From Amphirosellinia nigrospora (lineage: Eukaryota; Ascomycota; Sordariomycetes; Xylariales; Xylariaceae): 64,000 bases of DNA. Positions 13,501 through 25,800 of the stretch are shown here, one piece after another. The stretch covers positions 3,526,001-3,590,000 of the forward strand of contig SCHM01000001.1 of NCBI GenBank assembly GCA_004123355.1, in the 5' to 3' direction. Numbering within the stretch: position 1 is the first letter of the stretch; every line of letters starts with the position of its first letter. The notes beneath the pieces were generated by a model. The model was not told where the DNA came from. It worked only from the letters and a program-made list of their open reading frames with translations, and did no database searches. Both the position numbers and the translations under genes were made by a program.

Positions 13501-16500
13501 TGGCTTTTCCAGGATCCCTTCGTAGATCTCAATCTTCTATATCACAACATGTTATGGCCCGGAAAGAATAACTCTCAACAGATGTACACCCGCTGGATCT
13601 ACCTTATCGTATCAGCCAACAGTTGGAGTATCACATGGGACACGTTTCATTATTTTAAGTTCAGAATGTTGTTTCATTTATTATAATATGAAAAGCAAGC
13701 AGCGGTTAACAATTCTTACCAGAGCCGTAAGTAGGATAATACTTGATTTAGAAAGAGGCCTGCTTAGATAGTGTGTTGGGACATATCAGCTCGCTAGAGA
13801 TATCACAGGGACAACATCTATGACACGTTATCGGCTGGGTGACTCTAAAGCTCTAGATTTTATTGATAGTAATGATGGTATGAATAGCGAGCACCCCGCG
13901 GCCACAAGACCTCCGGGCAGGTACACACCTGCTGCCTCTATATTCATAGGAATTTGATTTTATAGTTTGTCGTTCCTTCACGCCTAGCGCGGATTGTTCT
14001 AGAAGGGGAACGCAGGCGTCATAATTAACGAAGTGATACCTGAGTTACAGCAGCTTAACCCGACTATGTTACAGATTCGACTCGACTTTAATTTACTACT
14101 TTACCTGGTTATGATCAACTGACCTGGGATCGGATTATAGTAGCAGACACTCGAGGCTATATTGGCATCTTCAACGCAATAATTCGCTGATCTTGAAGCT
14201 CCTTGCTTATGTGAGCTCTGTGACTCTGTAGGTACTAACCGTAAAACTCAGGTGGTCACCACCAATCGTACTGGGGTATTTTAAAGACGGCCGGGTCCAC
14301 GGAACGGGGAAACTCACAAGATCATCTAATTTATATAATTAAATCTTGCAATTTTCCTAAGTATTAAAGCTGTCACAGCTCCTTATCTCCCGAAATAGAT
14401 TCAAGCAGACAGCCAATACAATAAACTTAGTCTAGGAAAACAGCGACCTCGACGTTCACCCGCCTCATAGCGACCACGAACCCCTGATTCAATGTGATGA
14501 GAAGTTGATCCCACTCTAGTTGAAGGTGCCATAGGATAGCAAGGTATCCTAGGGCCTATTCATTCTGAGTAAATGGATTGTCCCTGAGGCCATGACCAGA
14601 CGTTGTTCATAATGCCTGGAAGGGCGATGTCATACCGTGATTTTTGTTCGGTCATGGTCGTTGAGGACCAAAGTGACTAATCAGTATGCTTCTTCGTCAG
14701 ATGAGTATAGTCGTTCATGACAACGCACTAGGGCTAGGCCGGTTCGAACATAGTCTCGACAGATCCATCGCCATTTTCCTGAGAAGGGGCCAAGGTCAAG
14801 GCATTGGACTGCATGAGGATTTGAAGATGGAGACGGGTTTATCAAACCAAGGGTAGGTAGGACCAGGAGCGCAAGCACGGTCGTAGACAATTAGCTTACC
14901 CGGCTTGGTCGTGAAAGGCGCAGATGGTTAAAAAACAACCTTAAGACATTGTGAGAACGGAGATAATCTAGTAAAACCGGGGAGTGCTGAATGATTGCCA
15001 CACTTGGTGCCTGTAATGAGAGCTGAAAAAGAAAAAAAAAAAAGGAAATCTCTAGACTTGACTGCTGCGCTTAACCTACGTTTTCCCAGTTCAAGACAAT
15101 GGTTTCCCTATAGCAGCACCACCCTCTGATTCGCCTTGAACGGCGTGGGCCTACTGCTCGCCGAGTCCTGGCTGGTGTAGCTAAGTAGCTACTGTATCTG
15201 AGCCCCAAGCCTGAATTCCCAGGAGGTGATCATCGTCTTTTTCTAACTTCAGTCTGACTTGGCGGAGGAGAAGTTATCTGACAGGCTGTTAGTATATTCT
15301 ATTTCCCATCTTATGCCTCCTCTATGACATCGGAGGTCTCGAGTACAACTAGGCAAACTAAGAGATAGGCATATGCATTATACGTATGTCAACATACTTC
15401 GATTGATATACGTGACGAATACAACTTGATGTGCTACTATATAATAATATCCAAATGGAAATAGTGGCTAACAGATAACGATAGATTGCTAGAGCTTGTA
15501 TGAGGTTATTCAAGTTCGCGCTTATATTTGTAAATTTCAGTATAGTACCAGAGATACCGCAACGTAGCGTCAACGCATAAGATTTCTATCAAGGGTAATG
15601 TTTACTATGTTATAGATTGACTATCCGCTGAGCCATAAATTTAAATGTCCTGGCTTAATCCTGTATTAGGTTAGTATACATGACTTAGGTACTTGGAGAT
15701 ATTCAGTGTAGTATATGGAAGATGAAGTAGATAAATCTCCGTACTGATGTCGTTGGTCAGGCTTGTGGTCCTTCTAGTATCAAGTATACAGATAAACAAG
15801 TTATGAAGTTGGTCCTTGAGACCTTCATCTAACCACGTGCGTATAAGTTTATCTCAAGCATAGAGGTCCTGCTAGAAATAAAGCGATCCATGGCTCATCG
15901 ATATCGCGTAGCCACTTGTGTCTACATAAGCACGGGTGGCATCGGTTACGAAAATGATATAATCACGGCCCTCCACGCCAGAAAACCAGCCTGAATACGT
16001 ACATATCAAATCATTATCACCTACAAGTTTCTAAAGCAGGCTTCTTCATCATCCTAGTAGTCACATGGACACACAGTCGTGATAGTTTTCATCGAGTTTA
16101 AGGCAAGTGATAATTAAAGATCTCACTATCGTCAATGTAATCAGATACATTCCACATATTCCTTGCCCAAGAACCAAACAGCAAGGGAATCACGCTGCCG
16201 TTCTTATTAGGTGACACCACTGAGCTTCCATACGATACTCTTTATTTTCCATACTATGATGACATTGATTAGTGTGCCATCTCTGAAGATTTGTCTGAAA
16301 GCCTCCACGACTGCTGAATTGGTTCATCGTTATGGTGACGATGCAGTCAAGGTGCATTAAGCACATGTAACGATCAACCTAGATCTGAGATAAAAGATGT
16401 ATCAAAGAAGCCCAGCTCCAATTGAAGAGTCTATTTCAGTTTGGGAGTGAAGAGCAGTATGTTCAAGCTTTATTTTCAACCCAACTTGGAAGTAAAATGG

Positions 16501-16906
16501 GTTCGCTCGCGAAGTAATTCATGTTGTCCTAGAGAGACTGAAAGATATCAAACTGGAAGAGGTATTCTGTTGTATTCGAATGATAGCTGCTAGCTGACAG
16601 AGATACTTATCACTATATTCACGATGTTTCCTTATGGAAATTAGCGATGCTTGGTAAAGAGCCCGTTCGGTGTCATCTACCACGGATTCGCAAGCACCCC
16701 GCCGTACGACGTGCTTACCAGCCGAGTTAGGTCGGCGACACGAGCCATTATACTTATCGGATGCATCCGTTTCTGCTAGAGAGTGAGGTTTTACTATTTA
16801 CTATTTATGTTAAGCTACTAAGCATGACATGCCAAGTGTTGTCTACATTACTAAGGAGGCCACCTCCATTGAGTTTTCCGTTAGTGACCGAGCCTATACA
16901 CCGTTT

Positions 16907-16929
16907 CTCACCTCACCTCACCTCACCTC
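16907..16929. repeat. CTCAC pentamer repeat
   Basis: Four to five tandem copies of CTCAC followed by a pyrimidine-rich tract. It could be part of a promoter for the weak ORF at 17422, but nothing proves this. Confidence 0.7.
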
Positions 16930-17421
16930 TCTCCACCTCTTCCGAACCGAAACGCCTGTGTATATAATTCGGCTGTTAATGTTCGTTTTTTTTGCTATCG
17001 CAACCCCTCCTTTCCGTACACGCCAACCCCCATCATACCGACTTAGGTATTTCTACGTAAAGTAACCCACCGCAGCAGCAGTGGACATGCCAAGGCTCGG
17101 GTGTGCAAGTGTAACCACATGGCACGAAGGATTATGACACGTTCGCGTATCCTGTCAAACCAGATCAGCTTAAAACAGGCGAGAACATGTCGTTCGTTAC
17201 CCCCCGTCGGCCCCCAGGTCGTACTGGCCTGTTTTTCAGCTTTGAGCTGGCTTCAGGCGATGCTCTTCTAGTATGCGTAGTGTATGTACTACACTACGTA
17301 CATTACTCTACTTTCGGTGAAAGACAAACATCCATGTTTACCACCCGCTCAATAGTCTGGAAAATACTAAAGGCTCGGGGCTAGACAACTTCCTATCCAG
17401 TCCAGTCATGATGTCTTATGC

Positions 17422-17832
17422 ATGGTCCTTCCTTCTGCATGGAGCTTTGCTACCTACACCAGGATCCACAATCCTCTAGAGGATCTTTTCTTCCCTCCCC
17501 ATCTTCATTTTCAAATCATGGGTAGTATGGTTATATATCACGCCCATTATGATCCCGATACGGCAGATCTTCTTGAAGATCTATCCCAGATCTGTCACCC
17601 AACGAAGAAGTGGAATTGGAAAGCATCACCGCATGTGTACGCCCGGTTAGCTTCGCCTGTGATCTCCTCTCCCTTTGTCAGCTGCGCAGACACACGCATT
17701 GTCTCTCCCCTCCCTCAACGCTCAGCCAGCCCCGCGTCGCATCCGGAGACCGAGCGACTTGAATACATACACTATGCGTACAGATCGCCCGATGAAAATG
17801 ACGGATGTAAGAAATGTCTTGAATATATGTAA
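17422..17832 (+). CDS. Hypothetical short ORF, weak
   Basis: A single open frame of 136 codons with no similarity I recognise. An internal Met at 17518 follows a pyrimidine-rich leader and would give about 104 aa starting MGSMVIYHAHYDPDTADLL. The second half is Ser/Pro-rich. It has no signal peptide or membrane segment. The length is only modestly above what chance allows at this GC, so this may not be a gene. Confidence 0.2.
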   Translation: MVLPSAWSFATYTRIHNPLEDLFFPPHLHFQIMGSMVIYHAHYDPDTADLLEDLSQICHPTKKWNWKASPHVYARLASPVISSPFVSCADTRIVSPLPQRSASPASHPETERLEYIHYAYRSPDENDGCKKCLEYM

Positions 17833-18906
17833 ATGTCTAAAAAGAAACCCAAAAGCAACACCGATTCGGCGGCTTATGCAGCATGCTAAATAGTGTGAGC
17901 AAGTGCCGATAGAAATACGCACAAGCAACGACATACCTAAAGATAGAAACCCAGTATGTCTCTAGGCAAACATCATCCCCAAAAAGCCTCCCGCGCCACA
18001 ACGGTGCGTCCCGTTACTGGCACAACCCAACCAACTCCCAGATGGTCAACGGCTGATCTTCCCTCAGCGCACTAGCAGCTGATATTACCCCTCCCATTCC
18101 TCCTGTTTCGGTTTCTTTTTTTCTTCGCAACGAGCCGAGAAGTAGGGTGATAAAGGGGCTCGCATACATACCAGCTAGCTCGTACCTAAGTTTGACGGAA
18201 GCTGGCACGCTACTATGTGCTATTCTCGAAACCGTATCTGCCTACGTTATGTTGGCAGCGAACGATACCAACAAGGCTGGAAAGTAACATGTGATAATCC
18301 CAGAGCAAACACGAGGAGACGTTGTTCAACGACGACGGGATTCGGTATCGAGATCACATGAACCCTGTGCTATGCTAAAATCATTTCTATCGTGTCCGAA
18401 TGTTGATTTGACTGTATTTTCTTCCATTATCATCATCATGAATAAGAAATATTTCTTTGCGTTCATCAGTTGTCCCTGCTGAGCTCTGGTCTATCTAGAT
18501 AAGACGTGGGTTGATATCTCCACATCCATCATCAGTGAAATCCTAATTCTGCGCGGGTATATTCTGCGCCGACCTCCCGAAAGTTCCGTTCTATCTAGCT
18601 TCCAATGTTACTTGGAGTCCCTGCGATATCCTTAACCGCATTAATGGGGCATTAAATGCAACCAACGCGTTGCACTAGTTGTGACATTCCTAACAGCATG
18701 TCGTTCAATGTACTATCTTCCTTCATGCACCAAGCTTGCCTGAGGGCTGCCAAAATCTGCAAATCTGACCGAAGACTAGGTAAGGAACGAAGATGCCATG
18801 ATAGTGAGTTTAGCTTTCGCCGTGATGCCATAAATTGGCTTCGACATTTGGGTTTGGAATGAGCAGCGATATTCGTAGCAATAAACTTCGAGACACTTGC
18901 ACTCTC
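17833..18906. other. Intergenic, no gene recognised
   Basis: Downstream side of the minus-strand RasGEF gene. It should hold that gene's 3' UTR; no terminator can be assigned. Confidence 0.45.
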
Positions 18907-21900
18907 TCACAAAAAGCCAGATTCGGCCAACACTCTGAAAATCAACCAACGTTAGTGATGATGTCCTCATGATGTGGGCATAGAAAAATGCAGAATTGGT
19001 AGTTATTATAATGCTGAAGAGATCAATTACGCACCTCACAATCTTCTCGTCCTCTCGTTCGCGAGGCTCAACAATCAAGCTCTTGTCGTACATTTCGTGT
19101 ACATCGCCAGCAGCTGTCATGTTGCTTAATATATAATCCTGCAACTCTGGAACTGGTTGTAGCGAGTAAGGTGCATTTTGGTATTGTTGTATGTCGCGGA
19201 TAACCTCGGCCGTCTTCGCACGCTTGGCAAAGTTAATCATATTCGTTTTCTTCATGATTGACGGAATGCCATCTTCTATGAAGGTCAAATCCGTAAGATA
19301 CACGCCTACAAAGGCCACGGGTTAGTACGTATTCAATTCAAATAGTTGGTAACGAGTCTTACCGAAAAAAGGAATACATGGAGGGTTAGCAGCGTGCAAA
19401 GCCTCCCTATACTCGCCGAAGTTTTTGTACTCGCCATCAGCCGTCGCATGCTTTCTAACACTGTAGTGGTACGAGCGGGTACTTGGTCCCATGTCCGTTT
19501 CAGACGAGCAATGGGGGCTGTGGTGAGTGCAGAAATAATGGATGTCAAAGTAGAAAAGTTGTTAAGGCCACGACATTTCTGGACTCGTCAGTAAGCTATG
19601 CTAGAACATAATTGTAGAAAGTTACTCACATCTGCGACAGAGACAAAATGCTTTATGACAACTACCCGCTTCTTAACGTCCATCTGAGCCAGGATCATTT
19701 CGGCAACCCAGTTTGTCATCTGATTTGAATGTAGGATGAGGGCTTTCACGTTGGGCGCAGGTTCTGGCTCTCCATCGGCAACCTTCTTTTGCCAAGTCTT
19801 GTTCAGGCATTCCGTAGGTTTGATCTTTGCATAGAGCTTCGACTCGATGATGGTTAATTGACGTGCAAATTCTGTCACGTCAATATCCAAGAATTTGAGC
19901 TTCTTCATGTTCTTTGGCATGATCGGTGTTGGGATGTTGTTGGCGAATGTCTGCACCAAGCGTTTCGTGGTGATCTCTTTGCCATTGAGGCGTTGTTCTA
20001 AGACGGTGATTAGGGACGCGGAGCCTGGGGTTTCTGTTGACGGAACGGTCTCCTTCGCGAATGCGTGACATCGCGTATTAATTGTTTGGAATCATCACTA
20101 GGCTCCTCCATCCAGAAATTTTCAAACCAGCTCCGAAGAATGTTGACGACTCTGAACCTGATAGGCTTTTGTTTCTTGTCCCTCCACACATCATAATCGT
20201 TGCCGTGCATCCCCTCTGGAGGTTGAATATTAAACCGCTTAACAAGTAACTCGAAGAGCTCTTGTGCGGTAGTGAAGGACCGATAGGTGAGGAGAAAAGT
20301 ATTATTAAAGTTAGCATCAAGCTTATCATGCCGAGTGAGCTGCTCGACGAGAGCGAGCAGAGAGCCACCTTTGACTGAGGCGGGCGTTGTCTTCAATCCC
20401 ATGAAAGGTCATGCTCCAAGTCCAGGCGTAAAAATGGTGGCTCTTCAACTGGCTGGATAGCGCCTTGAGGGGTAGGGTCGTCTCCCAAAATTTTCCTAAC
20501 TTTCGATAAGTCACCCTTCCTGAAATTGTTGCTGGGGCAGTGGTCTCTCCTCGGTATACGATTGCGACGCAAGCATTTGTGGACGTAGCAGTAGATTACG
20601 CGATTCTGATCGAGCATGTGCTGTTCCACCATATGGCGCTGTTTCGCCCCTGCGGAGAGTGTCTCGTGTGAAATCTTCGCGTGAACGGGCACTCAGTGAT
20701 GATTGTTGCTGGTACTGGTGCTGGTGTTGAAGGCTGATCTGCACTTGCTCGGAGAGGAGTTGTAATGAAAACCCAACATGCGAAGAATTCGTTTCCAAAG
20801 CTCGTAAGCACTGTCGAACATACTCCAGTCGGTTTTCCAGAGACTCCCCACGAACCTCGGCCCATTCATCCCTAAGGGCCCTGCGACAGCTTGGCAACCC
20901 AGGAGTAGATCAGAAATATTATCGTATAGGCTCTGTTTATTAATGCTGAAGTCAGTGAGCTGGGGTGTTTGGAAGTCGTTTTCCAAGGGGAAAGGTCAAT
21001 CGACTCGATCATGGCGATCCAAGGCTTGAACATTTCCAGAACTCTGCCACCCGCTGAGCAGACAGCATTTCCAATGAGCTCATGCCTATAAGGCGTGATG
21101 GTCTTGTCTGAGATGTTGAGATTCTTCTCTATGATGCTGGAAACTAGCATTCGCTTCAAATCATCTAGCCGTTCAAGCAATTTGCCGTCTAGAACAACCG
21201 TCGATTCAAGTATGCCTTCCTCGTCGTCGAAGTAACCCCCATGATGGGATCACGTGGGCCCAGCGCATTATTCTGCCAGCTTCCTCCTGAGGTGCTCCCA
21301 ATGACGAAACCGGGGAATAGTCGGGGTATTTCCTCTCCCGTTGCTGTCTTGCAACTTCAACAAAGCTGTATACTCCTAGTAGAACGCCGTCGGCTTCTTG
21401 CATGCATTTTTGTACCGATTCGGCGTTAGGCCAGTCAGCAGCGGCGATATGTGATGAGATAACTAGCTTTGAGAATTTCGACATCATATCACGAAAGTGG
21501 GGGTAGAGCGCTTTATTTGTGGATATGATCGAAGGCTGTCCGGAATGATTATCGGTAGTGCCAGAGCCGGCAGCAAGTAGCAGTCGTAGATGGTCTGAGA
21601 TATCTTCGGCCCGACTGACATATTCGGACCGCATACCATTTGTGATCGCCTCGCGGTACCTGTCTATGGCTTTCTTCATATTCGCTACAAGAAGATTCCA
21701 CGACAAGGGTGCGCACTCCCATCGTCGAAGAAGGAATGGGGAATCCTTGCAGCTTGTGGCAAGCTAAAACTGGTCTGAGTGAAGGATGTAGCAGAGCCCA
21801 GCATCGGCGGGGGCCTAGTCCTGCAGACGTTGGGATCGTGGTGTTGGTTAAACCGGTATCGGCCCGTGATCTTGTCCCTGCTGCGGCCCCGTTGATCGAA

Positions 21901-22864
21901 TCCATCGAAGGCGAAGGGGAAATACCTATTGCTTCATGGGCAAATGCGCGCCGCTGTCGGGAGGGCTAAGGAGTAGAGTAAGTGCTGGGCTGGGTTAAAC
22001 TATGTTATGAGTGGTGTACTTACCAGTGAGCTAATCGAGGCCATCATTAGTGATTCGCCGTCAAGTTCGGATGCCGAAGTGGCTTCGGAATCTTCGTCCT
22101 CGTCTTGGGTGAAGCCTCGCGCCATCATCTCAGGCGGCGGACGCGTCTTTTCCGGGATATTTACATGCATTCTATCACGCGGACCGGTTTCATTCAGCGA
22201 GGTGGGTGACTCGAGTGGCAGTTCGTTGCTGCTCCCCCGTCATGGTATTGAAATAATACAACCTGCCGTCAGATGTGGCCTGTGGGATCCAGAAATCTGA
22301 GCCTGACTTGCTGCCCATGTTTCTCGTCCCTTCCAAAGGCAACGGGTTGTATTCCTCAAAGTCCGATTCGTGTTCTGCCTCCGGCTCTTCATATAAGACA
22401 CCATCTTCGAATTCGTCGTCGCCCGTGTAAGCTTCGCCGTTCGGCATTGGATCGGACAGATCATCAGGACCTGTGATGGCCTGGCAATAATTACTAGGAA
22501 ACCATCCGCGAACGCCGTTTATCACGCCATCCCACCATCCGCTTTCTAGCTGTGTGATTACCTGGATGACATCGCCTTCGTGGAAGCTAAGACTCGTCCG
22601 GTCGTCGGCTTCATAGTCGTACATCGCCCGCACATACAGGGTGCCCGGCGGCGAGGCACTTATTAGGCCGTTCATTTTGAAACTATAGTTGTGGTAGCTG
22701 CGATCACCGCTGGAACGATCCAACGATGACGCCGAGGCAGAAAGATCGATGGCAGAGTCGGGGTTGGTGTCAAATGTGTTAGAGCGGGATCGGTTGCGGG
22801 AATTGTACGACTTGGTGTCTTGCGCAGTGACTAGTGCAGTGACCGGCGGCTGCGTCATAAGCAT
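18907..22864 (-). CDS. cdc25: Ras guanine-nucleotide exchange factor, Cdc25 family
   Basis: A large signalling protein of about 1,250 aa that loads GTP onto Ras at the plasma membrane. In order: an N-terminal SH3 domain (VRAMYDYEADDRTSLSF ... GWWDGVINGVRGWFPSNYC, about residues 78-131); a WW-like segment (DFWIPQATSDGRLYYFNTMTG); a helical middle region; RasGEF-N (SLLALVEQLTRHDKLDANFN, LLTYRSFTTAQELFELLVKR); and the catalytic RasGEF domain (FARQLTIIESKLYAKIKPTE, HSNQMTNWVAEMIL, TSIISAL, PCIPFFGVYLTDLTFIEDG). Introns I can place: 21966-22023, 19579-19629, 19306-19362 and 18935-19034. The last exon is only 28 nt and supplies the conserved tail VLAESGFL. One-base frame changes appear near 22210, 20400, 20050 and 19420 and elsewhere in the middle region, mostly missing homopolymer bases. 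This type of gene is often essential, so consensus error is the likelier cause. Confidence 0.88.
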
Positions 22865-25800
22865 TGTGATGTTACGAATTGTCCGATCGTGGCGAGGTAG
22901 GATGCCGTCAAATCATAGTCTGCCTGGACCAACAACACGGAACAACCACGGCGGGTCAGGGTCAGGGTCAGGTCGGATCGGGATCGTCTGTTCGGGGCAG
23001 GTAAAAACAGGCCCTGCGGTCGGGTGCAAACAGCCAGCGAGCGGCTTAAAAAACAGAGAAACGAAGAGAGCCCAACGAGCGGCCGTCCTGGTTGTCGATA
23101 AAAGGAGGTCTTCGCACGCGAATACCTGGACTCGGGAATGAAAGACAGGGGGGAAAGGCGGAGTGCGATGGGGCCGACCAAACCACGCCGTCTGCCAATG
23201 TAGTTGGATTAGCCTCGTGTGCCCGGTTGGTCGGATTTGCTCAAGGGCGAGATGAATACGAATGAAGAGACAGACATACACAGAGGTGCTACTCGCCTAT
23301 GATCTCGAGCAGAGGGTTGAGAACTGGCTCGGAAAGGTCTGAGTGGTGGGAAAGGCGCCCCGGTTTGCTTGGAGGGCGGCTGTGTTTGCGGTAGTGGGTG
23401 AATTCGTCGCGGACTGGGGGCGGTTGATTGGAGGTGGTCTCAAGAAGAGGGAGGGACCATATACCAGGCCAGCACTACTTAGCAGAGCGGTATCAGCGCA
23501 GGGCAGCACAACTGTACTATGTACTATGTATTATAGTGAGGTTACTTAGGTCGGCAAGGGTTCCCAGCAGGGGGTATCATCCTAGCCCGGATGGCAGAGC
23601 GGCCAAAGCGTCTTGAACCGCTTGGGCTTGGCAGCATCAGTAGCGCGACTGGAGGAAGCCTTGCCGCCTGTTACTACCCAAGTAAGTAGCGTACTGACTG
23701 CACTGGCAGGTAAGCAGGTACTAACTGCAGGTGGTACTGAGACTGCACGAGCAGCGTTGTGACGATTACCTAACAAGGCAAGGCGTTGGTTGTGCCTACT
23801 TTAAGTCATGGAGCACCTATTATACGTGAATTTATGCATACGCTACTTTTAATACCATGCACGCTATCCCATCAGACCTCGCCTCTGGAAAGTACCTAGT
23901 GTAGGTACCTGACGGTCACCATTTCCATTTCATTCAGGGGGCTGGTTGGGATTCTGATCAGGGTTCCCTCCGTTTTGTAGCCGTGCTATACGTACATACT
24001 CCGTAACGTACAACATAATCCCATTGACCTGCAAGATAACGCAGTGTGCACCTCTTAGGTGACCACTACTCACCTCCATATCAGGAGGTAGTATTTACGC
24101 TTTATTCAACTAGAATGAGTGAACTTTTATTTTTCAATGTTGACCTAGAAGTTCCAACTTGGTTTACTATGAACCCTGGAATTCAATGTGTCCTCGGGAT
24201 GCAACGAAATATTACACGTCCAATACAGAAATTGCCCATCCGCTATACCCAATTGGTCTCCCGTGCCGGAAAAACCTGAAGTGACCTAGACCTAGACCTA
24301 AGTAGCCCTTCTGTGTCTGTGCTACACGACCCCTCATACGATGGCGACCTCAAAGCCCGCTCAAAGTCCGCTCACAAAGATCTAGGGAGAGGATAGGTAC
24401 TGCTGTGCCTTAATAGCGAAGGAGACTGCCGAAACAGTACACAAGACCTCTCTTTAGAATCCGAGAAGAGAAGTTAAGGTGTGAGTGGAAACGAGCAAGG
24501 CGTTTCCGATGTAGCTATGCCAAACTAAGCCAAGGGAGCGGGTGAAGAGAAGAGGAAGGCAGGGACGCAACTAAAAGAGCATCAATCACTTCTCGGGTCA
24601 CGATGTACCTAAGGTAGCTAGGCAGGTACAAGGGATCGTCTTCAACCTTGAATGTTCGGAGCGACAAGAATGCATGCACACCGCTGGTGTACAAATATCC
24701 ACATTAACTGCATCCCCGGGCCATGATCCAACCTCCTCGTACACAGTATTATATCGTACTACTGTATGCTTCGATGTCGGTTTCACCGTTTTAGATGCAA
24801 CATGAGACAAGGCGCTTCGTTCTAATATGATCTGATCTCATCCGATCGGCTCTAGTGAAGCGATCGCATCCCAGCCAGACCAACGAGAAGATTTCATCCT
24901 GACAGGTCATATCTTGGAAGTGCACACGGCGCGAACATGTCGTTACGAGTATACCATGAATAGAAATCACAGCACACTAGCCAATCGGTAAAAATGCCCT
25001 TAGCTACAGGCACATTCATTGCATTTCGACTCGTCACCATTGTTAACGGTCGTGGCACCGGTTAATCCAACTATGCCTGAATGCTTTGTTCGGAGTCATG
25101 GCTAAACCTGTTGATATCTTAACGTTTCATAGTTGTCTAGAGATCTAGAAGTTCCAGCAACACTTTACAAGTACGTGATGGTTCCTTGGGCCGGGTTTAT
25201 GGTCTCCCGAATCAGCGGAAACTTTACCACCTGAGACATGGAAACTGTTGGCTGCTCTAGTCCAAACACATGTTTCTTTCTCAATCATATTAGCTATGAA
25301 AGACCATTTTCATCATTACCTAGTTATATGGAAACCCTGGACTTGCTATGGAGATAGGAGAATAGAACAGATAATGTTCAGCTTAGATATATCATTTTCC
25401 TTGATAATTATCGACAATTCTTAACTGGGAAGCAAGAGGGAAACCTCACTCAGTTTATCATCATCATTACCCCGGAAACGTATTCACACCAACAGCAACA
25501 GCAATTAAGCACGTAACGTATTGTTTAGTAGCAGGTATTATATTCTCATTACCATAAGTTTACATCTCCGTTTAGAAAGCAATCCTTTATTTGAACGAGG
25601 AAAACGTAGTACTTATGAATCATGCAATTAGTTACCTATGTTAATCTATAAGTAGAGTAGATAGCTGGACACACACTAAACTAGTACAGAGAGAGTCAAG
25701 GTGAGCGGGAAGTCAACCCGCACGTCTAATATCTAAGTGTGCATACGGCAGAGTTAGTTTAATTGATCGCAGTGCTCTCTATTGACTGTGCCGCATAACC

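Larger units (their letters stand above)
8631..17421. other. Gene-poor stretch, nothing recognised
   Basis: About 8.8 kb without a protein I can recognise on either strand. Frames in 10996-12702 reach 65-106 codons but show no family signature and cannot be joined by plausible introns. GC drops to a middling level from about 12.7 kb onward, with no sharp RIP-like TA enrichment. It may be old decayed sequence. A 17-base C run (10567-10583) and a CTCAC pentamer run (16907-16929) are the only simple repeats noted. Confidence 0.4.

Noticed and set aside
23585-23640. tRNA-like start (ATGGCAGAGCGGCCAAAGCG resembles a Ser/Leu D-arm)
   Set aside because: No matching T-arm (GGTTCGA-type) or pairing 3' acceptor strand follows within tRNA length, even allowing an intron.
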